A stretch of 64,000 bases of DNA, from assembly GCF_000499845.2 (NCBI RefSeq), contig NC_023751.2:35701309-35765308 (forward strand), given 5' to 3'. A model generated the notes under the pieces. That model saw nothing but the letters and a program-made list of their open reading frames with translations. It was not told where the DNA came from and ran no database searches. Positions within the stretch are counted from its first letter, which is position 1; every line of letters begins with the position of its first letter. The position numbers were made by a program, and so were the translations under genes. Source of the DNA: Phaseolus vulgaris (Eukaryota > Streptophyta > Magnoliopsida > Fabales > Fabaceae). Below are positions 12,958 through 25,168 of the stretch, one piece after another.

Positions 12958-13340
12958 CACTACAAGAAAATCATGAAATAGAAACCAATTTTTAGAGACC
13001 AAAATAATTAGTTGCAATAGTAACTAAATTAGATACCATTTTAGAAACTAAAAAAAATATTGATTTCTAAATTAGTTTATATTATTGTTAAATAGTTTCT
13101 AAATTGGTATCTAATTAGCAACCTAAGTTTTAACTACCAATTATTTAGTTTCTAAATTTGGTCTCTAAAACCTTGGTTGCTAATTAGATACCAATTTAAA
13201 AACTATTTAACAATAATAGAAACTAATTTAGAAATCAATATTTTTTTTAGTTTCTAAAATGGTCTCTAATTTAGTTACTAGTGCAACTAATTATTTTGAT
13301 TTCTAAAAATTGGTTTCTATTTCATATTTTTCTTATAGTG
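12958..13340. mobile_element. CACTA-ended foldback MITE, complete copy with strong symmetry
   Basis: Starts CACTACAAGAAAATCATGAA and ends in TTTTTCTTATAGTG. The first ~190 bases (AGAAACCAATTTTTAGAGACC, AACTAAATTAGATACC and so on) are mirrored almost base for base by the second half, leaving a small centre near ACCAATTATTTAGTTTC. Flanks CTA and ATA are not an exact duplication. It sits about 300 bp beyond the peroxidase stop codon. Confidence 0.85.
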
Positions 13341-13664
13341 ATAGTTGCATTATAATAATTGAAGTTTTTTCTTTTCTTCTCCTCTCTTCAAGCTTCCTTG
13401 GGAATGAAAGCAAGTTCTTATTAATGAAAGAAAAGAGAAAAAAAAATTATTATTATTCCAAAATAAAAAGGCATAACCCCAAGTTATCCGTTTATATTAA
13501 TATATAAAACCTGAAGTCCTGATTGTGTGAATCTTAATATAGTTGAATAAATTTTCTTTTTTCTTTCATCCATTATTAAAAGATTGAAGCTAGAAACATG
13601 ATAAGTTGCTTAAGTGAGAAAGAGAAAATGATTTAAAGATATGAATAAGTAAACGAATAAAAGA

Positions 13665-14037
13665 CACTACATAAAATTATTAAATAAAAATTAATTTTAA
13701 AGATCAAAATAATTAATTACTATTTGACTAAATTAGAGACCAAATTTATATATAAATATTAAATATCAACATTTTAGTCACTTACTATTTATATTCTAAA
13801 TTAGTCTCTATTAGTTTTTTAGAGATTAATTTAAAATCTAAAATATTAATAGCTAAAATTTGGGTAGTTATTTTAGTTTCCAATTTAGAAATAATTTCGT
13901 AAACTTTTATTAATAATAGAAATCACTTTAAATACAAATAATTTTTTAACCTCTAAATTAGTATATAATTTAGTTAATATAGTGACTAATTATTTTTTGT
14001 CTCTAAATTTGATTTTTATTTAATGATTTTCTTGAAA
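13665..14037. mobile_element. CACTA-ended foldback MITE, decayed copy
   Basis: Begins CACTACATAAAATTATTAAA and ends near TAATGATTTTCTTGAAAG. Same internal blocks as the family, with mutated right terminus and no clear target duplication. Confidence 0.65.
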
Positions 14038-14977
14038 GCTTATGAAATGTGATATAATACTATTTTTTTAATGATTAAAATTAGAACTTTTATGTAAAAT
14101 ATTGAGATTCATGGAGCTAGGAAGATAAAGAGAAGGAGAAACTAAGATAAGGAAAAAAGAATAGAACGTGTTTTTGGAAGAATGTTCTTCACTATAACTC
14201 AAAAACACAAAAGAAGAGAATGTGAGGTGAAATGAAGAGGAACATTACATGGATAACAACGTTAACAATGCAACCATATAATATGTGGAAGACAAGGATA
14301 TCGAAAAAATATTTAATAGAAAATAACAGAAAAATATTAAATTTTATTTATTGAAATTAAAATAGAAATTACTATAATATAAAGTAGAACAGGTAGTTGA
14401 ACTCTTGGTGTATAAGATACCAAAGCATTTTGTAACCCTTAAATTTAATTAAGAAAAAAAAAATATATAAATGGAAATTTCTCTGATAATCATTTAATAA
14501 TTTCTCTCTTTCATAAACAGAGAAGAATGTATTGCGATATGGGACTTAACTTATTTAATTGAGAGATGAGATTGTCCTTTATTATTTATATTTATTCATT
14601 ACAAAATAAAATTATCCTTTATTTACTATACATTAAAAGTTACATAACCTTTCATATACATAACTATCAAAATATTTTAATACTATTTAATCAATTATTT
14701 TAATCTGTTATTTTAACCTTTCATATAATAACATTTGGCGTTCTTAATATCATTAATGTATAATTATTTATATATACGACCAACTTTGAATTATATATAT
14801 AGTAAGATCAAAGCATAACAAAATCAATGTTAAAACTATATTTTCTTAAAACTTTGAGACAATTCTACAGTACCAGTCTTGATGTTCATGTAAAAAGGAA
14901 TCATTACTAAGAAATTTTCATCTCAAATGTGTAGCCATAAATCTATTGGTTTCATACAATAAATTTATATTATTCTT
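14038..14977. other. AT-rich intergenic region
   Basis: No coding signal, no convincing repeat ends. It leads into the 5'-truncated LINE at 14978. Confidence 0.4.
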
Positions 14978-15522
14978 TTGCAAGCAACATATCCTCAACA
15001 TACAAAGTTAATAATTGCTGAGTTTTATGGAGTTATACATGCTATGGAGGAAGCTCAAAATATGGGACTTACTAAAGTTTGGCTTGAATGTGATTCTGTA
15101 TTGGTTTGTGCTGCGTTTACTGCTAGGACTAATGTTCTGTGGATGCTTCGTAATCGATGGAATACTTGTCTTAATTACTGTGGGACAATCAGGTTTATGG
15201 TTACTCATATTTTTCGTGAGGGGAATGCATGTGCTGATAAGTTGGCTAATTTAGGGTTCATTCATAAAGAATCATTTCATTGATATAATAGACTTTCATC
15301 TAGTCTGTTCTTAGAATTCTTTATGAATGGGTATAGTCTACCTATGTATCGTTTTTGTTAACATGTGGGTTTTGGTCTAGTCCCCCCATATTTTTGTTTT
15401 TTTTTTTTAATAATACTTTTTGCATGTGATGGCAGATGATTGTTGTTACTTGAGGTGTCAGCCTCGCTAAGATCTCAAGTTGCATAGTGATGTCTAACAT
15501 GAAAACTTTTATAAAAAAATAC
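14978..15522 (+). mobile_element. 5'-truncated LINE: RNase H end plus 3' UTR
   Basis: An open frame at 14978-15283 encodes the C-terminal part of the RNase H-like domain of plant LINE polyproteins. It has AEFYGVIHAMEEA (acidic Glu), WLECDSVLV (catalytic Asp) and HIFREGNACADKLANLG (final Asp). The N-terminal beta strands and all reverse transcriptase are missing, as expected from 5' truncation. After the stop, about 240 bp of 3' UTR end in an A-rich stretch. The same 3' UTR recurs, inverted, at 33412-33660. Not a host gene. Confidence 0.8.
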
Positions 15523-15689
15523 ATACAAAATTAATAAAAAATACTTGCTATCACAAAACTTATGGAATATACAATCATCAATTAAATTCACCTCAATATC
15601 ACATAAGAAAATCAGATGAAACTTAAAATATCATTGCCAAGATGTTTGCTTAAGCTCATAAATGGATTTCTTAAGTTAGCAAAGCAAAT
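15523..15689. other. short AT-rich spacer
   Basis: Nothing recognisable between the LINE 3' end and a decayed MITE. Confidence 0.3.
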
Positions 15690-15955
15690 CTTTAACTATT
15701 AAGATTTTACCTACTATCTACTTTAAATTTTAACTTAATCATAAATTTAATTAAAAATTAATTTAAAATCTAAAATAGTTAATAACTACAGTTAAATACA
15801 AATTTAAAAATAATTTTATAAATTTTTATTAATAATAAAAACTATTTTAATATCAATATTTTTTTAATTTATAAAATAATAATATCTAACTTAGTCAATA
15901 TAATAATTAATTATTTTTTTTCTAAATTAGTTTTTATTTAATGATTTACTAATAA
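15690..15955. mobile_element. CACTA-ended foldback MITE, remnant
   Basis: Carries the TAAGATTTTACCTACTAT, TTATTAATAATAAAAACTA and TTTTTATTTAATGATTT blocks of the family. Both CACTA ends are lost or mutated. Confidence 0.5.
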
Positions 15956-17276
15956 AGTTATATTTATCATACTTTGATTTAATAATAAATGATCAAATAT
16001 AGTAAAATTGTTTTTGCTCTTGTAATAATTTCTTTTAAATTATCATATTTACATGTTAGATTAGATTAACCCAATATAACATGATCAACCAATATTTTAA
16101 GATGGAAAAATCATGAGGTACATTGAAGCAAGCAAGTAAAGGTAATTTATGATTGAGCTCATTCATTATCATTTCAATGCATTGAAAATTAAAAGGTGTA
16201 GATCCGTACACATTCACTTTAAAAACAACCCCACTTTTGAAGAATTTTTTAGATGGAAAAAAGTGCCTAAAAAAAGACTGGCTAATAAATTGTTGGAGAC
16301 ACACTAGTATTTGGAGATTGTCGTGTAGTTAGCCTTATCAAGGAACCACACGAGTCCAAAGTCTAGCAGACAAGAAATTGCCTAACATTATCTTCTCTGT
16401 CATGGGGTCCCATCAATTTCCAACTCTTCTAAATCTTTTCCTCAGAAAGGACTATGGACTTTAATATTCATCTTAAACAACTTGCATTCATGGTGTACAA
16501 ATGAATCAGTCACAACCCCATTACCACACAAAAGAAACAACTTCTGTGTATGTTGTCACAACTTTTTTTTCACTGCTGCTGTACTATTTACACTTCTGAA
16601 AGACATCACTCTTAATTCAGAAATGATATATTAACAACCTCTTTTGTGATTCATGATATGAAAAAAATGTAGTGAAAGTTGTCAATATATCATTTCTTCT
16701 CTTATTTCTTAATTTTTGACACAAGTTAAGTGTCAAGATTTTGTGATTTTAAGACAAGAACACACTACATGCTCCTGGAAGACTGGTTTTCCTTCTTCTG
16801 TGTGATGATTATAACCAATTTTGAGATGTTGCCACTTGCCATGCATGTGATGCTCTTATCCTTCTAGGGGGTGGTGCATTTTTTCTTCTTCTTTCCAGAA
16901 GAAGGTTCAGAATAACATCATTTTCAAAAACAAGAATTTGGGACAAGAAGAACCTTAACCATTTTGATTTGATGTAGTCTTTTGACAATTGGCATTCCTT
17001 GTATGCTTAAATTCCCATATGGTGCCAAGTAGTACTAGGTTATGCCTTTACAATAGGTTTGAAAATGAAAGTAAATTAAGAAGCACATCAAACTCACTCT
17101 ACCTATTTACAGAGGGGGACACTCAGAAGTGGGAGTAGTATAAGTTATCCATTTATTGGAATAAAGTAAGAGAAAAAACTAATCTAGGAATCTGAACACA
17201 TGAACCATAAAAATTCAGTGGTCCATGTAGAGTTGAGATGAAGGATACATGATAGAATAAAACAGGTTAAACTCTC
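15956..17276. other. intergenic region; 3' flank of the minus-strand ELHRVY gene
   Basis: Moderately AT-rich. The part near 16400-17270 has more balanced composition and should include the 3' UTR of the neighbouring minus-strand gene. No further gene recognised. Confidence 0.4.
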
Positions 17277-19120
17277 CTATTTAAGCTTTAAACCTTGAGA
17301 AAGCCAATGTGGACCCTTTCTCTCTTGATCAAATGTCACACTTGAGCTGCTCATGGGAGTGGTGGGGTCACTGCAATCTCCCACCCTATCCGATTGGAAA
17401 GAGACAGAAGAATTTAGCTCCCTAGTTTTCCCATTGGGTGAGTCTGAGCACCCTAATGGGAGAAGATGATAAGGTTTCTTAATGCTATTGTTATTGTTAT
17501 TATTATTCTTAACTTGGCTTCCTCCTATGCTTAAAGTCAAATCCACTTCCATGTCTTCATCACAACCATTGCTGCTTATTTTACACCTCTCAAGTGCAGT
17601 GTAGGAGCTAGGCCCTGCCTCATTTTCTTCACACCTTCCAAAAATGTCTCTCTCAGCACACCTTTGAAGGTCAAAACCCCTTTGCCTCTTCATGGTCTCC
17701 CCAGAACAGCTTCCACTCCTTTCCTTTGAGCATGTCACCTCTTTCAAACTTTGGACATGGAAATCAGGTCCATATGAAATTAGTGTTGTAGCAGTTTGCT
17801 GCTGCTGCTGCTGTTGAAGGAAATGAGAATGACTCATGTCTATGCCATTCATTGGAGTCCAAAATTTCTTTTGTTTGGTTTCCTTTCTTTGGTCATCCAT
17901 CAGCATCTTTTGCACACTGTATACCCGGTGTAGTTCCCTTACCTACAAATTCCAAACACTCATCATTATTTGCCAACTGGTAATAGCTTCAAATCTCAGC
18001 ATGTCACATTGTCCCTTGGGATGTGAAAGAGATTTCAGCAAAATTGACAAAATAATGTTACATATGGTGCCTAGTAGGAATTATGAACGTACAATTATTT
18101 AGACTTGGAGAATTATTAAAATTGGCCATTGATACAGTACAGATGTCACAGAATGCAAGACATCTTACATTGATTTTGACATCAGCATGGTCACGGTCAA
18201 AAAGAATAATGATTGTACATTACTACCAATTTTTTTGTACAGTCCAAAGATTAAGAAAAGGTGAAAGTCTCTATTCAGTTGGATTGAAATCACATGTCCA
18301 TTTTCTTCCTCATTTCACATCCCCGAATCAAAAAGTAGAAACACACGGTTAAAAAAAGTAACTTACTTCACAGTTCTTGTTCCCCTTCTTCACATGCCAC
18401 TTTTCAATAGGGGTAAAAGGAAAGAGGGATATGTACTTTGGTTTCCATTGTGTTGGGGCCTTGGAGTATAAGGTAGTATTTGGTTTCAGAACCTTTTTTT
18501 TATATCATTTTAATTAAAGAAGATGTCACTTCATTCTTACTTAAAAAAGTGAATACATAAAACACTGAAAAACAATGACAGTAAAATGTTTTCACTGCTT
18601 TTTGTTTATAAATATTTTAATTTAAAAAAAAATTCTCAAACTAAACAACACCTTTCATGAATGGAACCATATGACACAAACCCATAAACTCAACCAATGT
18701 GTTATTCTAACACATTCAATCAGGAATGAACATGAATTTAGAACCAAAGCAAGTTTTTTTTATCACCCTATGACATTTTCTTCATGCTGAGTGTGTGGCA
18801 TTTCTACCACAAATTAAATGACAACCTGAATTTTGTACTGTTAATATGAGAAAATAAATACTGCAACATGGATATGATACCTGCTGTTTGAAGATGTCCT
18901 CATGCATCTGCATAGTCTTTTTGATGGACTCTATGTTGTTTCTGTCAAGCATCCTATCCATGGGGGGATCTTGCAATTTATTAATTCCAAGACTGAAATG
19001 GTTGTTAGTCACTCCTTTGTGCTGATAATACTCCCAGACATCCACACCACCCACAATGAAGTTGTTGCTATCTACCGAGGATGCTAGAAGATTTATGGAA
19101 TATTCAATTTTAGTTCCCAT
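17277..19120 (-). CDS. plant-specific ELHRVY-motif protein (DUF863-like N-terminus), 2 coding exons
   Basis: Exon 1 is 19120-18881 and exon 2 is 17942-17277, joined CAG|GTATCA...TTGTAG|GTAAGG, giving 301 residues. Exon 1 starts MGTKIEYSIN and ends MQMHEDIFKQQ. Exon 2 continues VRELHRVYSVQKMLM (81-95). This pattern, a helical MxxHE...F segment followed by ELHRxYxxQK, is what I recognise from the N-terminus of DUF863-type plant proteins, but here the protein is short. Further on are Q7 (123-129), EVDLTLSIGG (DLTLSI at 214-219, resembling an EAR-type repression motif), N7 (226-232) and a conserved-looking end GPHWLSQGLKLK. The ATG at 19120 follows an acceptor-like TTTTTTACAG, so the upstream in-frame ATG at 19177 is probably intronic. 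Nuclear regulatory role is an inference; function unknown. Confidence 0.75.
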
Positions 19121-19122
19121 GC

Positions 19123-20155
19123 CTGTAAAAAAATGATACTTTTTTAAGTTTTTTCTCTCACCACTATCAGAGTTCAACTTCTGTGCCTAGTGAGTGCTGA
19201 GTAATGGCATCAACAATTGGAAAATTGTCTTCTATTATGCTTATGCTCAACAACAATGAATGAAACATGTTATTTCCTTTTCTGCTTCCAGTGATCTCAA
19301 GAAACATCAAATACTAATTGAAGAAACTAAGGAATTCACATATGAAATTCCAAAAGAACTAGTCATAATAAAGCTTCATATCATGTGCAAACATTAAATA
19401 GCAAGATTCTGTTGCCTCCTTTTTAGGTGCAAAGATATAGAGCCATATCTTGCAAGGTTTCTACTTTGATGTTTGAATAAATTTGTCAAAACAGGGGAAA
19501 CTTTCCTAACCAAAAGTACAGAGGGGACAGAGAATTTGCGTAGCAAGGTTCAAAAGTCTGAACAAACATTGCCATTATGCTGAAGAAGTATGAAATAATG
19601 AACATTGATGTTGGCATTTAGGTGGGTCTGTGTGTGGGATGAAAGCATCACTACCACCACTAAGGTCAGGCCCATATCATTGATCTTGATTTACTATTCT
19701 TAGAAATCAGGCACAGAAAAGTGTTCATTTCAAAATTGCTCCTTATAAAGCCAGGCTCGATGAAAAGGAAAGGAAAATAAAGCAAAAAGACAACAACCAA
19801 ACTTTTATATCTAAAGAAGCTCAAGTAGAGACATGGAAAATTAAAAGAACACCCCACCCACACAAACACAAGGAGTTTAAATGTCAAGACATGAACAAGT
19901 CAACAGAAATTTTCTCATGCATGGTCACCATGGATGGGCATAAACACCACTTTAAGAGCAATCAAAGCAATCAGAAACGGTCTTCAACCTTCTCAATTGA
20001 TGAGACACTCAAGAAGCATTAAATCTGAGAACTACAACACCTTGTCTCACCTCATTTCTTTGGAGACTGAGACTCCACACCCAAGGAAAAAAGTACAAAA
20101 AAAAGACTTATATCACAAGGGGTTGATGTCTGTTTAAAGTTTATGTAAAAGATCA
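19123..20155 (-). other. probable 5' UTR intron of the ELHRVY gene
   Basis: On the minus strand a donor-like CAACAG|GTGATC lies at 20156/20155 and a strong acceptor (T-run then ACAG) ends two bases before the ATG. The roughly 1-kb interval has no coding signal. An expressed leader exon from about 20156 upwards would explain the layout. Confidence 0.35.
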
Positions 20156-21265
20156 CCTGTTGTGAGTAGTACCAAAATTGCAGCTTTCTGTGATGAATTT
20201 CATTGAGCATCTTCCTCCCTCATGCCAGCATTTTTTCCCATAGGTTAGTCCAACTACTAATCAAACCAATACCAAAAAAACAGGAGGCCAATTCTCTCAT
20301 GGCTCTCCTTGAGTCATGGTTAAAGGGAAAATCAAAGGAAGGATGAATCCAAGTCTATGGAATTTGGAGAAAGTTCTTGAGACACCAAAATCTCTTTGGC
20401 TGTTGAATTCAACCCTTTACTTGGAGAGAAGAAAGGAAGCAGCTGAAATTTTAAAACAAGAATGATGGGGTTAATAATTAGGCTTGACAGGCTGTGAGAG
20501 GGAAGCAAGGGAAAAGCTGGAAGTGCAATGTGTCTGTATATGATATGTGTGAGTGCTTGAATGATTTTGAGAGAGAGAGAAGGGGGAAGAGGAGATGATA
20601 TAATATGAATATTTTGTATTTGTGAACATAAATTTAATGTATTTTGTGTATATGCAGTTCACTGTAATGTGGGAAAGGATTGGAAGTGGGGACCACAAAG
20701 TTGCATAATAAAAACAAATGACACTCCTAAACATGAGCCAATGTAGGGCAGTGAACAAGATATTCCAGACAAAGTCTTGCAGGGCCTAATGAAGATATGC
20801 ATGAACAATGAAAGTTAGTGCTTCTTTCCTATAGGACCTACCACCTCTTTCTCCCTTTAAAATTTCTTGTTTTTGGATATTCAACGATTGAGATTTGATT
20901 ATTCTTTCCGTACATGCAGAACAATATCTAGAGATCTGTTATGTTTGAGATTTCACCAGAGTGTACCAATTTGAGTTCAGGTGGGTGGTCATTGGGATTC
21001 CATGTGTGTTGTTGTGGTAGTGAAATTTTCCCTCTGCTGCAGTAAATTCCATTGGCTTGGGATTTGAAATTGATAATGACTGCTTCCATGGAGAGAAGAG
21101 AATAAGGGACACACACATGCTCTCTTGTTCTCTTCTGACCCTCAACTTCATGCCTCTTCCTTCTAAAATAATCAAATTCACTTCAATTCTCAATAATACA
21201 AAAAAAAATAAAACATGTTTTAAATCTCTAATAATGTCTCAAAACTTGACTTTAGTTAATTCCTG
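20156..21265 (-). promoter_or_regulatory. presumed leader exon and promoter of the ELHRVY gene
   Basis: Less AT-rich than the flanks. It includes a short GA run at 20571-20581 and pyrimidine-rich stretches on the minus strand. No unambiguous TATA box was picked and no ORF is convincing. Confidence 0.3.
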
Positions 21266-21495
21266 ATTATTACGAGGTTGATTTAAGTCTAACTCAATCT
21301 TATAAAATCGGTTCATGAGGTTGAGGTTTGCACCTACTCATATTATGGATGGTCGCGGGTGACAAGATAGACTCAACAAATACTCGTTAGGATAGGATCA
21401 GAATGACTCTTATACCATATTACGAAGTAGACTTTAAGTTTAACTCAACCTCATATAACTGATTCATGAAATTGAGATTTAGGTTTATATCCATT
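21266..21495 (-). mobile_element. TRIM-type miniature LTR element, minus orientation
   Basis: Reverse-complemented, it reads GGTTGAGTTAAACTTAAAGT (first LTR-like repeat), then ATATGGTATAAGAGTCATTC (degenerate Met-tRNA primer site), an internal stretch containing GTCACCCGCGACCATCC, and a second repeat with CCGATTTTATAAGATTGAGT. The order and wording match the copy in the peroxidase intron. Confidence 0.6.
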
Positions 21496-22392
21496 TATAT
21501 ACAATGAAATGATTTTTTTTACATTAAGTGCATATAGTAATTGCATGGCAATTCAAGTTTGTTCTCATGGAAAAACAGTTTTTTTTCCTATGTGAACCTT
21601 AAGTAAAGTTATGGATTTGAATTATTGTGGTGAATTTGGTGAAGTGAAATAAGAGGAAAATAATAATTTGTTTGAAAATGGAAAAGGGTTTGGTGAGGTT
21701 GATGTGCTTGTTGAAGCAAAGAATTTTGATGTAAGGAGTAGAAAAAGAAAGCATGATGTTCCCACGTCACTTGTGTCCCATCTCCTCTCTTTTGGTGCTT
21801 TCCTTCTGCCATTTTCCTTGCACATAAATTTTCAGAGAAAAAAAATAATTAGGAAAGGTAATAAATATCTAAGTGAATTGGAAACTTGAAGTTTCCATTA
21901 ATGAGTTGTCAGTAATAATTGCAGAAAAGATAAAGAATTGAGATGGAAGGATGAGAATCTTCTTCCCACCCAATGGATCATTTCCTCTCACAGGTCAAGG
22001 TCAAAATACTTCTCTCTAGGAACTTTTATAAAATGTTCAAAAAATCTCTATAGTGCACAGGTTTAAGAAAAAATAAAGGAATGATTCTGTAAAAAAAATA
22101 ATGTTCATGCCCTATAGTTTATTAATCTCCATAGTTTTTCTTATACTCCTGTAAAAATTATTACCTTCTTCTTTTTTTTAGTTACTTTCCTTTTTTATTT
22201 TACTTTTATTAAACAACAATCTCTTCTTCAATTACTTTTATCACTCTTTTTTCCATTGTGTCTAAGTCTTCTATCGGGATGATATCTTCAAAAAACTTTT
22301 CCTGACTCCCATCACTATTTTTCACTACCAGTAAGTTTTCGATCAAGATTTCAAGTAAGTTTTTTAGTATTTAGTATAATTAGTGTGAATTT
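21496..22392. other. intergenic region
   Basis: No gene recognised. The small overlapping open frames near 21609-21889 on both strands look like chance in low-complexity sequence. Confidence 0.4.
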
Positions 22393-22747
22393 CACTATAA
22401 GAAAATTATGAAATATAAATTAATTTTGAGATAAAAAAATAATTAATTGCTATAGTGACTAAATTAGAGATAAATTTAAAGACTAAAAAAATTTTGGTTT
22501 CTAAATTAGTTTTTATTATTGTTGAATGATTTTTAAATTGATGTCTAATTAGCAACCAGTTTTTTGCTATCAAATTTAGAAACTAAATAATTGGTAACAA
22601 AAACCTTGATAGTTAATTAAACACCAATTTAAAAACCATTTAATAATAATAGAAACTAATTTAGAAATCAAATTTTTCTAGTTTCGAAAATGATCTCTAA
22701 TTTTTGTTTCTAAAAATTAGTTTCTATTTCATAATTTTCTTGTAATG
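22393..22747. mobile_element. CACTA-ended foldback MITE
   Basis: CACTATAAGAAAATTATGAA at the left, CATAATTTTCTTGTAATG at the right, with the standard mirrored interior. Flanks are TTT and ATT, so the target duplication is imperfect. Confidence 0.75.
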
Positions 22748-23784
22748 ATTTTTTCTCAAATTTCATGACTATTTATATAATTAATATGGATTTATTATTA
22801 TTAAGTCGGATTAACCGTTGATAATTAAAAACATATTACATAATATTTAACTACTTATTAATCTTTTACTGAATTTAATAGATTTGGTGATGTGAATAGA
22901 CACAAATCGAATATTGAGAACTTTAGCCTTCATTTGGTAGCGAGCAGTATAGTGTCTATTTTAGTGATTATTGTATTGAGTTTTGAAGATGATAATTGTA
23001 AAAGTTGTAATTTTGTTGGATTGTGTTGTTTGTTTATGTTATTTTTTCTTGGTGTGATTTGGGATGAATAGATGGAAATGGAAAGTTGTTTTTAAGAATC
23101 CAAAACTGTGATGCCGAAAATAATGGGCACAGAGATCCATGTGTGTGTTCTCATGATTAAGAAATGGTATTTAAATATATTTATATATTTTTGTGTGTGT
23201 TTTGTTTTGTAGTTCGTATGCAAACACTGTTCCTAAGTTTGGCTTTAACATTTACTTACACACAAAACAATGCACACGCGTGCTGAATTACAACTGTTAT
23301 CTACAATTGATTACATAGATTAGTTATACTCGATCATGTATTATGTAAGTTATTAATATTTTTATTATAAGAATATATAATCTGAAAATAATAAATAAAT
23401 TATTAATAATAAATAAACTTATATTATATTTTATTAAAAAATATATTTTTTTAATTTAAACTTTAGACCTCTTAAATAGTAAAAAAAACTATTGAAATAA
23501 ATCATTATATTTTTTTAATATGATAAAAAAAGTTTAATATGTGCATATTTAAAAAATAAATTAAAAAAGTATAAATATGATTGATTGATAATAGTCTGAA
23601 AATTTCATAAATATTAATGATAGAGTTAAAAACTATGTTGATTGTTAGTTAGTTACCATGCCCAAGATTTTATTTGAATTATCATATAGATTTTAAGTTC
23701 ATCTGGTTTGTGATGTTAAAAATAATATCATTTTTATGGGTCCAAATAGTCTACACAACAATAATTCAAACAATTTTTCATATT
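22748..23784. other. AT-rich intergenic region
   Basis: Very AT-rich from about 23340 to 23620. No gene or recognisable repeat ends. Confidence 0.4.
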
Positions 23785-24126
23785 CACTACAAGAAAATCA
23801 TTAGATAGAAACTAATTTTAGAGACAAAAAAATAATTATTTGCTATATTGACTAAATTAGAGATCATTTTAGAGACTAAAAAAATTATTGGTTTCTAAAT
23901 TAGTTTATATCATTGATAAATAGTTTTTAAATTGGTACCTAATTAGCTACCAAGGTTTTTGCTACCTAATTAGATACTAATTTAGAAACTATTTATCAAT
24001 AATAGAAACTAATTTAGAAACTAATAACTTTTTTAGTCTCTAAAATAAAATCTAATTTAGTCTATATAACAACTAATTATTTTTAGTCTCTAAAATTGGT
24101 TTCTATTTAATAATTTTCTAGTAGTG
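23785..24126. mobile_element. CACTA-ended foldback MITE, complete copy
   Basis: CACTACAAGAAAATCATTAG to ATAATTTTCTAGTAGTG, flanked on both sides by ATT. The arms are mirrored through GGTACCTAATTAGCTACC and TAGATACTAATTTAG. Confidence 0.85.
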
Positions 24127-24283
24127 ATTTGATTACATTTTCTATCAAGGATTATGTGTCTAAATCCTAAATAGTGTATTTTAGCATTACTATGATGCAC
24201 TAATGTAATCCCTAATCAGTTGTCACACAAATTACAAATTTGACTAGCTACACCTGACAAGTAAAGAACAAATTGTTGATAGA

Positions 24284-25168
24284 TTATTGAAAATTGTCAC
24301 ACATGACACATGTACATTTATTAAGGAGGATACCTCGATAGACTAAGTTATCCAAAGTAGGCACTTTATTTTGAAACAACATCCAACTACATGACAAAAC
24401 TAAGGGTAGTGCTTTAGTATTCCACAAAGTTGTGTAAATGTCTACATCCTCCCCAACTAGGTTACTTTGCATTGTTGAATATGTTGATTTTACACTACAT
24501 ACTCCTCTTTTATCCCATTACACCTCCATTCACCCACTTCATGACTTTGTAATTTAATATCTTTAACCTTGTGTAGTATTTCATCCACCAAAGGTTCCTC
24601 CCACACAAATCATTCCCTTCTTCACTTAAATTTCCAAGTCCATTGATCATCTTGTCACAACCCCATCTCAGTTAATGTTAACCCTTTTTGCTTAGAATTA
24701 GCATACATTCTAGGATATTTGTCTTAAAGAGATCTATCTTCTAACTAGCTATCAATCCAAAATAGAATCTTATTCCCATTTTCAAATTTTCATATTATTG
24801 TATCCATGAACTATTTCCCTCTTTCTTTATTGTTACAAACTTTCCTAAAATCCCTCCACCATAAAGACTCATCCACACCATCCTTGCAATCTAATAATGA
24901 ACACCATTCGTCATACTTTGATTTTAAAATATATATGTACAACTCATTCTCTTCCATACATAAACTCCAAACCGACTTACCCATTAAAACTCTATTAACA
25001 AATTTCAAGTCTTTAATACCTAAATCACCTCCATGTTTAAGTTTGCATATTACTTTCCAATTCACCATGCTATTTTCCTACTTTGATGCTCCAAATCCCA
25101 CAAAAATCTCTCTGAAATCTTTACAGTTTCTTTGCAACAAAATTTGGCATTTTAAGAAAGATCAATAA
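24284..25168 (-). mobile_element. LINE fragment: reverse-transcriptase C-terminal region and zinc-binding domain
   Basis: On the minus strand, 25068-24811 encodes WKVICKLKHGGDLGIKDLKF and then LMGKSVWSL...ILKSKY, typical of the sequence after the RT domain in plant LINEs. Further on, 24472-24284 encodes LWNTKALPLVLSCSWMLFQN and KVPTLDNLVYRGI...CVMC, the RT-associated zinc-binding region. The frames between are broken by stops and shifts. Decayed, no host gene. Confidence 0.75.

Noticed and set aside
19121..19177. Upstream in-frame ATG of the ELHRVY gene
   Set aside because: The stretch ends in a T-rich run plus ACAG just before the ATG at 19120, so it reads as an intron end.
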